Positions 1 to 9,766 are shown, counted from the first letter of the stretch. The stretch is DNA of 64,000 nt from Pseudomonas fluorescens (GCF_900215245.1 NZ_LT907842.1:1550001-1614000); one strand, 5' to 3'. The notes: generated by a model not told the origin, from the letters alone. A program made the numbers and translations.

Positions 1-2788
1 CCTGTCCGCCATCGCCTGGGAAGCCAGCATCAGCGATTTCACCTACAGCTACGTATCACCCCATGCCGAAGAACTGCTGGGCTACCCGCGCGCCCATTGG
101 CTGATTCCAGGTTTTTGGCGCAACATCATCCACCCTGCCGACCTGACGCGCGCTGAAGCCTATTGCTACCGGGAAACGCGCGCCAACCGCGACCACAGCA
201 TCGATTATCGAGTGATTACCGCCGACGGCCGCTGCTTGTGGGTGCGCGACATTGTCAGCCTCATCGAGCACGGGCATGAGCCGGTGCTACGCGGCCTGAT
301 GATCGATATCAGCGAAGCCAAGCGCACCGAAGAAGCCTTGCAACTGTCCGAGCAGAAATTTGCCTCGGTGTTCCAGCAATGCCCGGACATCCTGGTGATT
401 GCGCGGATGTCCGATGGCTGCCTGCTTGAAGTGAATAAAGCGTTCGAGGACCAGATTGGCCTTAGCGCCGAAGAAGTCGTCGGCAAAACCGCCACCGAAC
501 TGAATATCTGGGGTATCCAGGGCGTCGGCCCCGACCTGCTGCAACGGGTCCAAAGCAGCAGCGTGCGCAACCTGGAAATGCCCTTTCGGCGCAGCAACGG
601 CCAAGCGTTTACCGGGCTGATCTCCGCGGAGCCGTTCCAGCTCGACACCACCGAAGCCCTGGTCGTGGTGGTGCGTGACATCAGCCAGCTCAAGGAAACC
701 CAACAACAGCTGCAAACCTCCGAAGAGAAATTCGCCAAAGCCTTCCACGCGTCCCCCGATGGCTTGCTGCTGAGCCGCCAAAGCGATGGGTTACTGATTG
801 AAGTGAACGAGGGTTTCAGCCGACTGACCGGGTACACCAGCGCAACCTCACTTGACCAGTCAACCCTGGACCTGGGCATCTGGGTCGACCTCAACGAGCG
901 CAGGCACATGCTGGAACTGTTGAAGCGCGACGGTTTTGTCCGCGATTTCGTCTGCCATATACGACGCAGTGATGGGCAAATTCGTCTGTGCGAAGTGTCC
1001 AGCCGCCCGCTGCCCATTGCCGATGAAAATTGCATGCTGACCATCGCGCGGGACATTACCGAGCGCCAACTCATGCAGGAAAAACTGCAACAGGCCGCCA
1101 CCGTGTTCGAAAGTACGGCCGAAGGGGTATTGATCACCGACACCCGGCAGAACATCAGCGCCGTCAACCGCGCCTTCAGCGAAATCACCGGCTACAGCGA
1201 AGCCGAAGCCCTCGGCAGTACGCCGCGTCTGCTCGCCTCCGGCCTGCATGACAGCGCATTCTATGCGGCAATGTGGCACCAGTTGACCGCTTATGGACAC
1301 TGGCAAGGTGAGATTTCCAACCGCCGCAAGAACGGCGAACTGTACCCCAGTTGGCTGACCATCAGTGCCGTGCGCAACCGCGATCAAGTGGTCACACACT
1401 TTGTCGCGGTGTTTGCCGACATCTCCAGCCTCAAGCATGCCCAGGCCCGCCTCGACTACCAGGCCCATCATGATCCGCTGACCGGGCTGCCCAATCGCAC
1501 CCTGTTTGAAAGCCGTTTGCAGGCGGCACTTAATGGCCAGCAGGAAAGCGGTAACCAGGGTGCCGTGTTGTTCCTCGACCTGGACCGTTTCAAACACATT
1601 AACGACAGCCTTGGCCATCCCGTTGGCGACCTGTTGCTCAAGGACATCGCCGTGCGGCTCAAGGAGCAACTGCGCGACGTCGACACCGTGGCGCGCCTGG
1701 GCGGCGACGAATTCATCATCCTGCTGCCCGGCCTGCAACAAGCCAGCGATGCCGAGCACCTGGCTAACAAGCTGCTCGCCTGCTTTACCCCACCGTTCCA
1801 GGCCGGCGAGCATGAGTTTTTTATCAGCGCCAGTATCGGCACCAGCCTGTACCCGCAGGACGGCACCGACGTTGCCACTCTGGTCAAAAACGCCGACGCC
1901 GCCATGTACCGCTCCAAGGCCAAGGGCCGCAACCGCGTCGAAAGCTATACCCGCGACCTCACCGCTCAAGCCAACGAGCGCGTGGCACTGGAGCACGAAC
2001 TGCGCCGCGCCATCGAGCGTGAAGAGCTGTTTTTGTATTACCAACCGAAACTGAGCCTGGACACGCAGGCACTGATCGGCGCCGAAGCGTTGATCCGCTG
2101 GCACCACCCGACCTTCGGCGACGTACCGCCCGAGCACTTCATCGCCCTGGCCGAAGAGAACGGCATGATCCTGCAGATTGGCGACTGGGTACTGGAACAA
2201 GCGTGCAGCCAGATGCACCTGTGGAAAGACACGTTCGAGGATTTCGGCCCACTGTCGGTGAACCTCGCCGGCGCGCAACTGCGTCATCCCGGCCTGTTGG
2301 CGCGCATCGAACAACTGTTGCGGGACTACCGCCTGGAGCCCGGCTGCCTGCAACTGGAAATCACCGAGAACTTCATCATGAGCCAGGCCGAAGAAGCGCT
2401 GGAGGTGTTGCACCAGCTCAAACACCTGGGCGTGCAATTGGCGATTGATGATTTCGGCACTGGCTATTCATCGCTCAGCTACCTCAAGCGCCTGCCGCTG
2501 GACTTCCTCAAGATCGACCAGTCTTTCGTACGCGGCCTGCCCGACGACCCCCACGACGCCGCCATCGTGCGCGCCATCATCGCCCTGGGCCACAGCATGC
2601 AATTCACCATCATCGCCGAAGGCGTGGAAAACGCCGCGCAACAGGCCTTCCTCGCCGCCGAAGGCTGTGAACAGATGCAAGGCTACATCGTCAGCCTACC
2701 GCTGCCGCCCGAGCTTTTTGCCGAGGCCTTTCTTCATATGCGGGTTTCAGACTTTTCGGATGGCACAGCGGGGAAACCGTCGTTATAA
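1..2788 (+). CDS. PAS-PAS-PAS-PAS-GGDEF-EAL c-di-GMP signalling protein (5' end outside window)
   Basis: This frame is open from the first bases of the window, so the start codon lies upstream; the ATG at 212 is internal. At least four PAS folds precede a GGDEF domain (ARLGGDEF near 1690–1715, with an RxxD inhibitory-site motif five residues before it) and an EAL domain (EALIRW near 2085, DDFGTGYSS near 2450). Both catalytic signatures look intact, so the protein could make and break cyclic-di-GMP. The PAS array suggests sensing of redox state, light or small ligands, but nothing in the sequence identifies the signal. No membrane segment is seen in the visible part. The gene ends only 15 nt before a tRNA. 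Confidence 0.93.
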   Translation, partial: LSAIAWEASISDFTYSYVSPHAEELLGYPRAHWLIPGFWRNIIHPADLTRAEAYCYRETRANRDHSIDYRVITADGRCLWVRDIVSLIEHGHEPVLRGLMIDISEAKRTEEALQLSEQKFASVFQQCPDILVIARMSDGCLLEVNKAFEDQIGLSAEEVVGKTATELNIWGIQGVGPDLLQRVQSSSVRNLEMPFRRSNGQAFTGLISAEPFQLDTTEALVVVVRDISQLKETQQQLQTSEEKFAKAFHASPDGLLLSRQSDGLLIEVNEGFSRLTGYTSATSLDQSTLDLGIWVDLNERRHMLELLKRDGFVRDFVCHIRRSDGQIRLCEVSSRPLPIADENCMLTIARDITERQLMQEKLQQAATVFESTAEGVLITDTRQNISAVNRAFSEITGYSEAEALGSTPRLLASGLHDSAFYAAMWHQLTAYGHWQGEISNRRKNGELYPSWLTISAVRNRDQVVTHFVAVFADISSLKHAQARLDYQAHHDPLTGLPNRTLFESRLQAALNGQQESGNQGAVLFLDLDRFKHINDSLGHPVGDLLLKDIAVRLKEQLRDVDTVARLGGDEFIILLPGLQQASDAEHLANKLLACFTPPFQAGEHEFFISASIGTSLYPQDGTDVATLVKNADAAMYRSKAKGRNRVESYTRDLTAQANERVALEHELRRAIEREELFLYYQPKLSLDTQALIGAEALIRWHHPTFGDVPPEHFIALAEENGMILQIGDWVLEQACSQMHLWKDTFEDFGPLSVNLAGAQLRHPGLLARIEQLLRDYRLEPGCLQLEITENFIMSQAEEALEVLHQLKHLGVQLAIDDFGTGYSSLSYLKRLPLDFLKIDQSFVRGLPDDPHDAAIVRAIIALGHSMQFTIIAEGVENAAQQAFLAAEGCEQMQGYIVSLPLPPELFAEAFLHMRVSDFSDGTAGKPSL

Positions 2789-2789
2789 T
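2784..2789 (+). promoter_or_regulatory. -10 box of the tRNA promoter, overlapping the upstream stop codon
   Basis: A perfect TATAAT shares bases with the TAA stop of the GGDEF/EAL gene. It is followed by a GC-rich discriminator (CCGCG) typical of stringently controlled stable-RNA promoters. The -35 region about 17 bp upstream is poor. The start of the mature tRNA lies 15 nt downstream. Confidence 0.6.
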
Positions 2790-2803
2790 CCGCGACCTAC
2801 TGA

Positions 2804-2880
<77 letters not shown>

Positions 2881-2885
2881 TACTC

Positions 2886-2909
2886 AAAGCCGCGCATTGC
2901 GCGGCTTTT
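2886..2909 (+). terminator. Rho-independent terminator of the tRNA
   Basis: AAAGCCGCGC, an ATT loop and GCGCGGCTTTT form a perfect GC-rich hairpin ending in four T, starting 5 nt after the CCA end of the tRNA. Confidence 0.85.
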
Positions 2910-3013
2910 GTGTGTCTGGCGCAGATGGTTTGTCGGCTGTTCGCCTACCCCCTCGACACCCACGCAAACCTGTAACATGGCCACCCATTGCCGCCCGCAC
3001 TGGAGCCCTGCCC

Positions 3014-3460
3014 TTGCCCACCCTGGATGAAATCGATCGCCAATTGATCGCCGCCTTGCAGATCAACGCCCGCGAAAGCGTGGCCATGCTTGCCCGGCAG
3101 TTGGGTATTGCGCGCACCACGGTGACGTCGCGCCTGGCACGTCTGGAGAAAACCCAGGTGATTACCGGGTATGGCGTGCGCCTCGGGCAACGTGTGATCG
3201 ATGGTGGCTTGCAGGCGTATGTCGGGATCACCGTTCAAGCGCGTTCGGGCAAGGAAGTGTTGCGCCGGCTGAGCGCCATGGCGCAGGTGCAGCAACTGTG
3301 TGCGGTGAGTGGTGAATTCGATTACGTGGCCTGGCTGCGCACCGATTCGCCGGAACAGCTCGATCAGTTGCTGGACCAGATCGGCAGCGTCGACGGCGTG
3401 GAGAAAACCACTACCTCGATCATCCTCAGTAACAAATTGGATCGCGGCCAACCAATTTGA
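3014..3460 (+). CDS. Lrp/AsnC family transcriptional regulator
   Basis: The product is 148 residues with an N-terminal AsnC-type helix-turn-helix (LDEIDRQLIAAL followed by ARESVAMLARQLGIARTTVTSRLARLE) and a C-terminal RAM ligand-binding domain. I chose the TTG start at 3014: the family begins a few residues before LDEIDRQ, and a GGAG sits 8 nt upstream. A longer in-frame ORF from 2897 would begin inside the tRNA terminator and adds residues unlike the family. It lies 146 nt upstream of davB in the same direction, so it is the probable lysine-responsive regulator of davBA. That role is inferred from position only. Confidence 0.88.
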   Translation: MPTLDEIDRQLIAALQINARESVAMLARQLGIARTTVTSRLARLEKTQVITGYGVRLGQRVIDGGLQAYVGITVQARSGKEVLRRLSAMAQVQQLCAVSGEFDYVAWLRTDSPEQLDQLLDQIGSVDGVEKTTTSIILSNKLDRGQPI

Positions 3461-3606
3461 CTGACAACTTCGTCACTTTGACTAAAAACAATCCAATCCG
3501 ACGACACTTTGCGTCTTATTAACGAACGCAACGCTGCCTAAACTGGCTGCCATCTTTTCCTATACTCAACGGGCCGAATCCCGCCGAGTCGCCAGTAAGG
3601 TCAGCC

Positions 3607-5310
3607 ATGAGCATTCCGTCCAGCACCATCAGCAAGACCAATCGCCACCCCGCCGACGGTAAAAAACCCATCACCATCTTTGGCCCGGACTTTCCGTTTG
3701 CCTTTGATGACTGGATCGAGCACCCGGCCGGTCTGGGTAGCATCCCGGCGGCCAACCATGGCGCCGAAGTGGCGATTGTCGGTGCCGGGATCGCCGGTCT
3801 GGTGGCTGCCTACGAGCTGATGAAGCTGGGCCTCAAGCCCGTGGTGTATGAAGCCTCGAAAATGGGTGGTCGCCTGCGCTCCCAGGCGTTTGAAGGGGCC
3901 GAAGGCATCATCGCCGAGTTGGGTGGCATGCGTTTTCCGGTGTCGTCCACCGCGTTCTACCACTATGTAGACAAGCTGGGCCTGGAAACCAAACCCTTCC
4001 CCAACCCGCTGACGCCGGCCTCCGGCAGCACGGTGATCGACCTCGAAGGCCAGACTCACTACGCGCAAAAAATCTCCGACTTGCCGGTACTGTTCCAGGA
4101 AGTTGCCGATGCCTGGGCGGATGCGCTGGAAGCCGGTTCACAATTCGGTGATATCCAGCAGGCCATCCGCGACCGCGACGTGCCGCGCCTCAAAGCGCTG
4201 TGGAATAAGCTGGTGCCACTGTGGGACGACCGCACCTTCTATGACTTCGTCGCCACCTCGAAGGCCTTCGCCAAGCTGTCGTTCCATCATCGCGAAGTGT
4301 TCGGCCAGGTCGGTTTCGGCACCGGCGGCTGGGACTCGGACTTCCCCAACTCGATGCTCGAGATCTTCCGCGTGGTGATGACCAACTGCGACGACCATCA
4401 ACACCTGGTGGTCGGCGGTGTGGCGCAGGTGCCCATGGGCATTTGGCGCCATGTGCCTGAGCGTTGCGCCCACTGGCCGGCGGGCACCAGCCTCAGCTCG
4501 CTGCATCGCGGCGCGCCACGGGCGGGGGTGAAACGCATTGCCCACGCCGCCGATGGCCGTTTCGCAGTCACCGACAACTACGGCGACACCCGCGAATACG
4601 CCGCCGTGCTGACCACCTGCCAAAGTTGGCTGCTGACCACCCAGATCGAATGCGACGAAAGCCTGTTTTCGCAAAAAATGTGGATGGCCCTGGATCGCAC
4701 GCGCTACATGCAGTCGTCGAAAACCTTCGTGATGGTCGACCGCCCGTTCTGGAAAGACAAAGACCCGGAAACCGGCCGCGACCTGATGAGCATGACCCTC
4801 ACCGATCGCCTGACCCGTGGCACATACCTGTTCGACAACGGCGACGACAAGCCTGGGGTTATCTGCCTGTCGTACTCGTGGATGAGCGACGCGCTGAAAA
4901 TGCTTCCGCAGCCCATCGACAAACGCGTCAAGCTGGCCCTCGACGCGCTGAAGAAGATTTACCCGAAAGTCGACATCAAGGCGCGCATCATCGGCGACCC
5001 GATTACCGTATCGTGGGAAGCCGACCCGCATTTCCTCGGGGCTTTCAAAGGCGCATTGCCCGGCCACTATCGTTACAACCAGCGGATGTATGCGCACTTC
5101 ATGCAGAAGGACATGCCCGCCGAACAACGTGGGATTTTTATCGCCGGTGACGACGTGTCCTGGACCCCCGCCTGGGTGGAAGGCGCGGTGCAGACTTCGC
5201 TGAACGCGGTGTGGGGCATCATGACTCACTTCGGTGGCAGCACTCACCCGGAGAACCCGGGGCCGGGTGACGTATTTGATGAAATCGGACCGATCGCCCT
5301 GGCCGATTAA
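3607..5310 (+). CDS. davB: L-lysine 2-monooxygenase (FAD amine oxidase family)
   Basis: DavB oxidatively decarboxylates L-lysine to 5-aminopentanamide, the first step of the delta-aminovalerate route of lysine catabolism. The 567-residue product has a dinucleotide-binding motif near residues 55–80 (VAIVGAGIAGLVAAYELMK), a second flavin motif (GGRLRSQAF), and a C-terminal FAD-contacting segment (GIFIAGDDVSWTPAWVEGAVQTSLNA) typical of flavin monoamine oxidases. The segment NRHPADGKKPITIFGPDFPFAFDDW matches what I recall of P. putida DavB. The ATG has a TAAGG upstream. davA follows after 10 nt, which supports lysine rather than tryptophan monooxygenase. Confidence 0.92.
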   Translation: MSIPSSTISKTNRHPADGKKPITIFGPDFPFAFDDWIEHPAGLGSIPAANHGAEVAIVGAGIAGLVAAYELMKLGLKPVVYEASKMGGRLRSQAFEGAEGIIAELGGMRFPVSSTAFYHYVDKLGLETKPFPNPLTPASGSTVIDLEGQTHYAQKISDLPVLFQEVADAWADALEAGSQFGDIQQAIRDRDVPRLKALWNKLVPLWDDRTFYDFVATSKAFAKLSFHHREVFGQVGFGTGGWDSDFPNSMLEIFRVVMTNCDDHQHLVVGGVAQVPMGIWRHVPERCAHWPAGTSLSSLHRGAPRAGVKRIAHAADGRFAVTDNYGDTREYAAVLTTCQSWLLTTQIECDESLFSQKMWMALDRTRYMQSSKTFVMVDRPFWKDKDPETGRDLMSMTLTDRLTRGTYLFDNGDDKPGVICLSYSWMSDALKMLPQPIDKRVKLALDALKKIYPKVDIKARIIGDPITVSWEADPHFLGAFKGALPGHYRYNQRMYAHFMQKDMPAEQRGIFIAGDDVSWTPAWVEGAVQTSLNAVWGIMTHFGGSTHPENPGPGDVFDEIGPIALAD

Positions 5311-5320
5311 GGAGTTGAAC

Positions 5321-6115
5321 ATGCGCGTCGCCCTGTACCAATGCCCACCGCTGCCGTTGGATGTCGCCGGCAACCTCACGCGCCTGCATTCACTCGCGCA
5401 TGAAGCGTCGGGTGCCGATGTGCTGGTGCTGCCGGAGATGTTCCTCAGCGGCTACAACATCGGTGCCGAAGCGGTTGGCGCGTTGGCCGAAGCTCAGGAT
5501 GGGCCGTCAGCACAGACGATTGCCGACCTGGCGAAAAGCGCCGGGCTGGCGATCCTCTATGGCTACCCGGAGCGCGCCGAGGACGGGCAGATCTACAACG
5601 CCGTGCAGTTGATCGACGCCCACGGCCGGCGCTTGTGCAACTATCGCAAGACCCACCTGTTTGGCGACCTGGATCACTCGATGTTCAGTGCCGGGGAGGA
5701 TGATTTCCCGCTGGTGGAACTGAACGGTTGGACGCTCGGTTTTCTGATCTGCTATGACCTGGAATTCCCGGAAAACACCCGTCGCCTGGCCCTGGCCGGG
5801 GCCGAACTGATCCTGGTGCCCACCGCCAACATGGTGCCGTTCGACTTCGTCGCCGACGTGACCGTGCGAGCGCGGGCCTTTGAAAACCAGTGTTATGTGG
5901 CCTATGCCAACTACTGCGGGCACGAAGACACGATTCAATACTGCGGACAAAGCAGCATTGCCGCGCCGAATGGTCAGCGAATCGCCCAGGCCGGCCTGGA
6001 TGAAGCCTTGATCGTCGGGCAGTTGGACCGCCAAGCCATCACGGACGCACGCACTGCCAATCACTACCTTCAGGACCGACGCCCCGAGCTATACGGCGCA
6101 CTGCACAAGCCCTGA
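5321..6115 (+). CDS. davA: 5-aminopentanamidase (carbon-nitrogen hydrolase)
   Basis: DavA hydrolyses 5-aminopentanamide to 5-aminovalerate and ammonia, the second step of the davBA lysine pathway. The 264-residue nitrilase-superfamily protein shows the Glu-Lys-Cys triad: Glu39 in LPEMFLSGY, Lys in YRKTHLFGDLD, and Cys in GFLICYDLEFPE. The ATG at 5321 was preferred over an upstream in-frame ATG at 5234 because GGAG lies 6 nt before it, the length matches the family, and it avoids overlap with davB. It is translated from the same transcript as davB, 10 nt downstream. Confidence 0.92.
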   Translation: MRVALYQCPPLPLDVAGNLTRLHSLAHEASGADVLVLPEMFLSGYNIGAEAVGALAEAQDGPSAQTIADLAKSAGLAILYGYPERAEDGQIYNAVQLIDAHGRRLCNYRKTHLFGDLDHSMFSAGEDDFPLVELNGWTLGFLICYDLEFPENTRRLALAGAELILVPTANMVPFDFVADVTVRARAFENQCYVAYANYCGHEDTIQYCGQSSIAAPNGQRIAQAGLDEALIVGQLDRQAITDARTANHYLQDRRPELYGALHKP

Positions 6116-6163
6116 CCCGGCCGGTTTGTTAGCATAGGCACATTCTACGTTTTGGAAGTGCCC

Positions 6164-8539
6164 ATGCCTGCGCCGGCCCACCCTCATCACCTGCACCTGA
6201 CGCTGGCCAACGGTTTGCGAGTTTCCTTGCACCATGCGCCGCGTTTGAAGCGTTGCGCCGCGGTGTTACGCGTGGCCGCCGGCAGCCATGACGTGCCATT
6301 GGCCTGGCCAGGGTTGGCGCATTTTCTTGAGCATTTGTTGTTTCTCGGCACCCAACGGTTTCCGACAAACGAAGGGTTGATGGCCTACGTGCAGCGCCAT
6401 GGCGGGCAGGTCAACGCCAGCACCCGCGAACGCACCACGGACTTCTTCTTTGAGTTGCCGGTAGCGCCCTTTGCGGGGGGCTTGGAACGGCTGGCCGATA
6501 TGCTCGCCCATCCGCGCCTGGCGCTTGAAGACCAGCGGCGTGAGCGCGAAGTGCTGCAAGCGGAGTTTGTTGCCTGGTCTGAAGACGCCAACGCGCAACA
6601 GCAAGTCGCACTGCTGGAAGGTTTGGCAGCCGACCATCCCCTGCGAGGCTTTCATGCCGGCAATCGCGACAGCCTGCCGCTGGAGCGTGAGGCATTTCAA
6701 CAGGCCTTGCGGGAATTCCACGCCGGGTTCTATCGGACCGGGCAGATGACCTTGAGCCTCGCCGGCCCGCAGCCGCTGGAGGCGCTGCACGCGTTGGCCC
6801 AACAGTTCAGCCAAGCATTGGCTTCAGGGCCAGCGCGCCCACAGGCTGCGCCGCCAGCGCTGATGCAGGGCGAGGCACGGGTTTATCAACACACCGCCCA
6901 CCACCACCTGCACCACGTCATTACCTGTGACGCCCCCCGTGAAGCACTGGATTTTCTCTGCACGTGGCTCAACGCCTCGGCGCCGGGCGGGCTGCTGGCC
7001 GAACTGAAAGCACGAAAACTGGCCAGCGCAGTGCAGGCGTCGGTGCTTTATCACTTCGCTGACCAGGCCGTGCTGGATATCGACTTTACCCTTGGCAACC
7101 AAGACAGTTCGGCGACTCGAATCGAAGCGCTGCTGCACGACTGGCTGAGCTTTTTCGTACACAGCGACTGGTCTTCGTTGCGCGAAGAATTCGCCCTGCT
7201 TGCGGCTCGCCAACAACAGGTCCAAGGCGCCCTGGCATTGGCTCGCCACGACAGCAAAGGCCTGTCGCAACAAGATTGCGCAGCCCTGAAGACCATGCTG
7301 GATGCTCTGCACTTGCCGCCGTCTGAATACCCCTGGCAATTGCCACCCCACAACCCGTTTCTGCGCCCGCCCGTCAAAGCAGAACGCGCCGGCCTGATTC
7401 GCGGCCAGACCAGTGCCCACCGTGGTTTGCGCACCTTTGCCCAGGACCGCTCCCGAGGCCGCCGCGAGGTCTCGGCGCTGGTATTCAGCCAGGCCGTGGC
7501 AGATGACACCGATGAAGGCGCGCTCTACCTGCACTGGCGGTTTGACGCAGCCGTACCCGCCGGGCTGGAAAGCGCATTGCAGTCTTTACGTGAGAATGCC
7601 CATCAGGCCGGAATCGAGTTGTCTTTCGAAACCACTGGCAATGACTGGCAGGTGAAAATGATCGGCCTTCACGAGCCCATGCCGGCAGTGCTTGAAGAAC
7701 TGGCACGTCGCCTTGGCTCACTGGATGAACACCTGCCGTCACCCGCCCCAACGCCGCTGATCGCTATTCGTGCATTGCTCAAGGCGTTGCCTGCTTGCTG
7801 CAGCGGTGATCATTCCGGCACGTGCGAGGCGCCAGGCACATGGACGACCGCCCGCTGGCAAGGGTTGGGTATCGGTTTACCCGCCGCCTGTGAAGCTGCG
7901 ATCAAAGTCGCGGCAGCGCGGCTGCCTGGGCAGCCGGCGAACCTTGAGTCCACCTCACCCACGCTCAGCGGCCAGAAGCTATGGCACGCGATAAGCACCG
8001 ACTCCAACGAGGCCGCGTTGTTGCTGTTTTGCCCAACGCCGACGCGCGCGCTGGCAGACGAAGCGGCATGGCGGCTGCTTGGGCACCTGCTGCAGGGGCC
8101 GTTTTACCAGCGCCTGCGCGTCGAACTGCAAATCGGCTACGCGGTATTCAGCGGCATCCGACAGGTCAAAGGGCAAACCGGGCTGCTGTTTGGCGTGCAA
8201 TCCCCCAGCGTGTCGCTGAGCGGGATCGTTGATCACCTGAACACCTTCCTGGAACAGTTGCCGGCATTGGTCGAGCGCAGCGCCGACTTCGACAACCAGC
8301 GGCTGGCGCAGCAATTCTCTGCCGCTGAGCTACCTGTCGCCCAAGCCGCCGAGCTGCTTTGGCATGCCCACCTGGCGGGCCACACGTCGGATTATCTGGG
8401 GCACCTTCAGCACCTGATCCAAACCCTGACGCGCGAGGATTTGCAGCACGCCGCCCAGCAACTCAACGACGCGACAGGTGGCTGGCGCTGTGTGGCCAAC
8501 GGCCCGCGCATCACGGACGCCTGGCAACCGGCAGGTTGA
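6164..8539 (+). CDS. pqqF: PqqF, M16 family zinc protease of PQQ biosynthesis
   Basis: PqqF is an insulinase-like (M16) zinc protease thought to process the PqqA peptide during PQQ synthesis. The 791-residue protein carries the inverted zinc motif HFLEH at residues 53–57, with a supporting glutamate expected in the following helix, and the two-halved M16 architecture (a second peptidase-like half in the C-terminal region). The ATG at 6164 has GGAAG 5 nt upstream; an in-frame TTG at 6152 would leave no Shine-Dalgarno. It lies 48 nt after davA and 158 nt before pqqA, the pqqF-first order typical of the P. fluorescens group. Confidence 0.93.
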   Translation: MPAPAHPHHLHLTLANGLRVSLHHAPRLKRCAAVLRVAAGSHDVPLAWPGLAHFLEHLLFLGTQRFPTNEGLMAYVQRHGGQVNASTRERTTDFFFELPVAPFAGGLERLADMLAHPRLALEDQRREREVLQAEFVAWSEDANAQQQVALLEGLAADHPLRGFHAGNRDSLPLEREAFQQALREFHAGFYRTGQMTLSLAGPQPLEALHALAQQFSQALASGPARPQAAPPALMQGEARVYQHTAHHHLHHVITCDAPREALDFLCTWLNASAPGGLLAELKARKLASAVQASVLYHFADQAVLDIDFTLGNQDSSATRIEALLHDWLSFFVHSDWSSLREEFALLAARQQQVQGALALARHDSKGLSQQDCAALKTMLDALHLPPSEYPWQLPPHNPFLRPPVKAERAGLIRGQTSAHRGLRTFAQDRSRGRREVSALVFSQAVADDTDEGALYLHWRFDAAVPAGLESALQSLRENAHQAGIELSFETTGNDWQVKMIGLHEPMPAVLEELARRLGSLDEHLPSPAPTPLIAIRALLKALPACCSGDHSGTCEAPGTWTTARWQGLGIGLPAACEAAIKVAAARLPGQPANLESTSPTLSGQKLWHAISTDSNEAALLLFCPTPTRALADEAAWRLLGHLLQGPFYQRLRVELQIGYAVFSGIRQVKGQTGLLFGVQSPSVSLSGIVDHLNTFLEQLPALVERSADFDNQRLAQQFSAAELPVAQAAELLWHAHLAGHTSDYLGHLQHLIQTLTREDLQHAAQQLNDATGGWRCVANGPRITDAWQPAG

Positions 8540-8697
8540 TCATTGCCAACCCTGCAACAGGCTTTTTCCACCAAGACAGCGCTAACTTGAAAAGAATTGC
8601 GTAACATTAATAGGCAATATCTGAACATCTCCGATTGGAGGTGGACTATATGTATGACTCAGTAGTGAACGTCCCATCCTTTGGTAGGAGTATGAAT

Positions 8698-8772
8698 ATG
8701 ACTTGGTCCAAACCTGCTTACACTGATCTGCGTATCGGTTTTGAAGTCACCATGTACTTCGCCAGCCGCTGA
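8698..8772 (+). CDS. pqqA: PqqA, PQQ precursor peptide
   Basis: The 24-residue peptide is the substrate from which PQQ is built. It holds the conserved Glu16 and Tyr20 (context FEVTMYFAS) that are cross-linked by PqqE with PqqD. The ATG at 8698 has TAGGAG ending 7 nt upstream; an ATG two codons earlier at 8692 is too close to that site. The same frame is also open upstream to an ATG at 8650 with its own strong GGAGGTGG, which would give a 40-residue form. A terminator-like hairpin follows directly. Confidence 0.96.
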   Translation: MTWSKPAYTDLRIGFEVTMYFASR

Positions 8773-8787
8773 TTGGCTGGGTAAGAC

Positions 8788-8820
8788 AACGCCTCGGCTC
8801 GCCCGGGGCGTTTTTGTTTT
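8788..8820 (+). terminator. Intrinsic terminator/attenuator between pqqA and pqqB
   Basis: A 10-bp stem (8788–8797 with 8803–8812, one G·T pair) has a 5-nt loop and is followed by TTTTTGTTTT. It lies within the operon 15 nt after the pqqA stop. Partial read-through would give more pqqA than pqqB–E mRNA, which suits a peptide consumed as substrate. Confidence 0.85.
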
Positions 8821-8843
8821 GAGTTTTGCTTGATGGAGCGACC

Positions 8844-9755
8844 ATGTTTGTCCAGATTCTAGGTTCCGCCGCCGGCGGTGGCTTCCCGCAGTGGAACTGC
8901 AACTGCGTGAACTGCGCAGGCTTTCGCGCTGGCAGCCTGCGGGCGCAGGCGCGTACTCAGTCGTCCATCGCGATCTCTGACGATGGGGTTAACTGGGTGC
9001 TGTGCAATGCTTCGCCGGATATCCGCGCGCAACTGCAGGGCTTTGCACCGATGCAACCCGGCCGCGCCCTGCGCGATACCGGCATCAGCGCAATCATCTT
9101 GATGGACAGCCAGATCGACCACACCACCGGCCTGTTGAGCCTGCGCGAAGGCTGCCCGCACCAGGTGTGGTGCACCGACATGGTCCATGAAGACCTGAGC
9201 ACCGGTTTCCCGCTGTTCACCATGCTCACGCACTGGAACGGCGGCCTGGCCTGGAACCGCATCGAACTGGACGCCAGCTTCACCATCCCGGCGTGCCCTA
9301 ACCTGCGTTTCACCCCGCTGCCACTGCGCAGCGCCGCACCGCCCTACTCGCCGCACCGCTTCGACCCGCACCCTGGCGATAACATCGGCCTGATCGTTGA
9401 AGACCTGCGCACCGGCGGCAAACTGTTCTACGCCCCGGGCCTGGGCAAAGTCGACGCGCCATTGCTGGAGATCATGGCCGGCAGCGATTGCCTGCTGGTG
9501 GACGGCACGATGTGGGACGACGACGAAATGCAGCGCCGTGGCGTCGGCACGCGCACCGGTCGCGAGATGGGCCACCTGGCGCAAAACGGCCCCGGCGGCA
9601 TGCTGGAAGTGCTGGAGCAGTTGCCCAAGCAACGCAAAGTGCTGATTCACATCAACAACACCAACCCGATCCTCGATGAAGACTCCCCCGAAAGGGCCGA
9701 GCTGGTGCGACGTAACGTTGAAGTGGCTTACGACGGCATGAGCCTCGAATTGTAG
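8844..9755 (+). CDS. pqqB: PqqB, metallo-beta-lactamase-fold PQQ biosynthesis protein
   Basis: The 303-residue protein starts with the PqqB signature [15 protein letters not shown] and has MBL-fold histidine/aspartate segments, including [15 protein letters not shown]. PqqB has been linked to tyrosine hydroxylation of the diamino-acid intermediate or to export; its role is less settled than those of PqqC and PqqE. The ATG at 8844 has GGAG 5 nt upstream. It is 71 nt downstream of pqqA across the attenuator, and pqqC follows after 11 nt. Confidence 0.97.
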   Translation: MFVQILGSAAGGGFPQWNCNCVNCAGFRAGSLRAQARTQSSIAISDDGVNWVLCNASPDIRAQLQGFAPMQPGRALRDTGISAIILMDSQIDHTTGLLSLREGCPHQVWCTDMVHEDLSTGFPLFTMLTHWNGGLAWNRIELDASFTIPACPNLRFTPLPLRSAAPPYSPHRFDPHPGDNIGLIVEDLRTGGKLFYAPGLGKVDAPLLEIMAGSDCLLVDGTMWDDDEMQRRGVGTRTGREMGHLAQNGPGGMLEVLEQLPKQRKVLIHINNTNPILDEDSPERAELVRRNVEVAYDGMSLEL

Positions 9756-9766
9756 GAGCAACCGAA

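Noticed and set aside
205..2437. Long minus-strand ORFs (205–1188, 860–2437) opposite the PAS/GGDEF/EAL gene
   Set aside because: They mirror a clear conserved gene and have Ala/Gln/Gly-biased composition typical of antisense frames in GC-rich DNA. No motifs or ribosome sites.
8587..8620. Sigma-70 promoter for pqqA (TTGAAA at 8587)
   Set aside because: The -35-like hexamer has no good -10 at 16–18 bp, so it was not listed as a feature.
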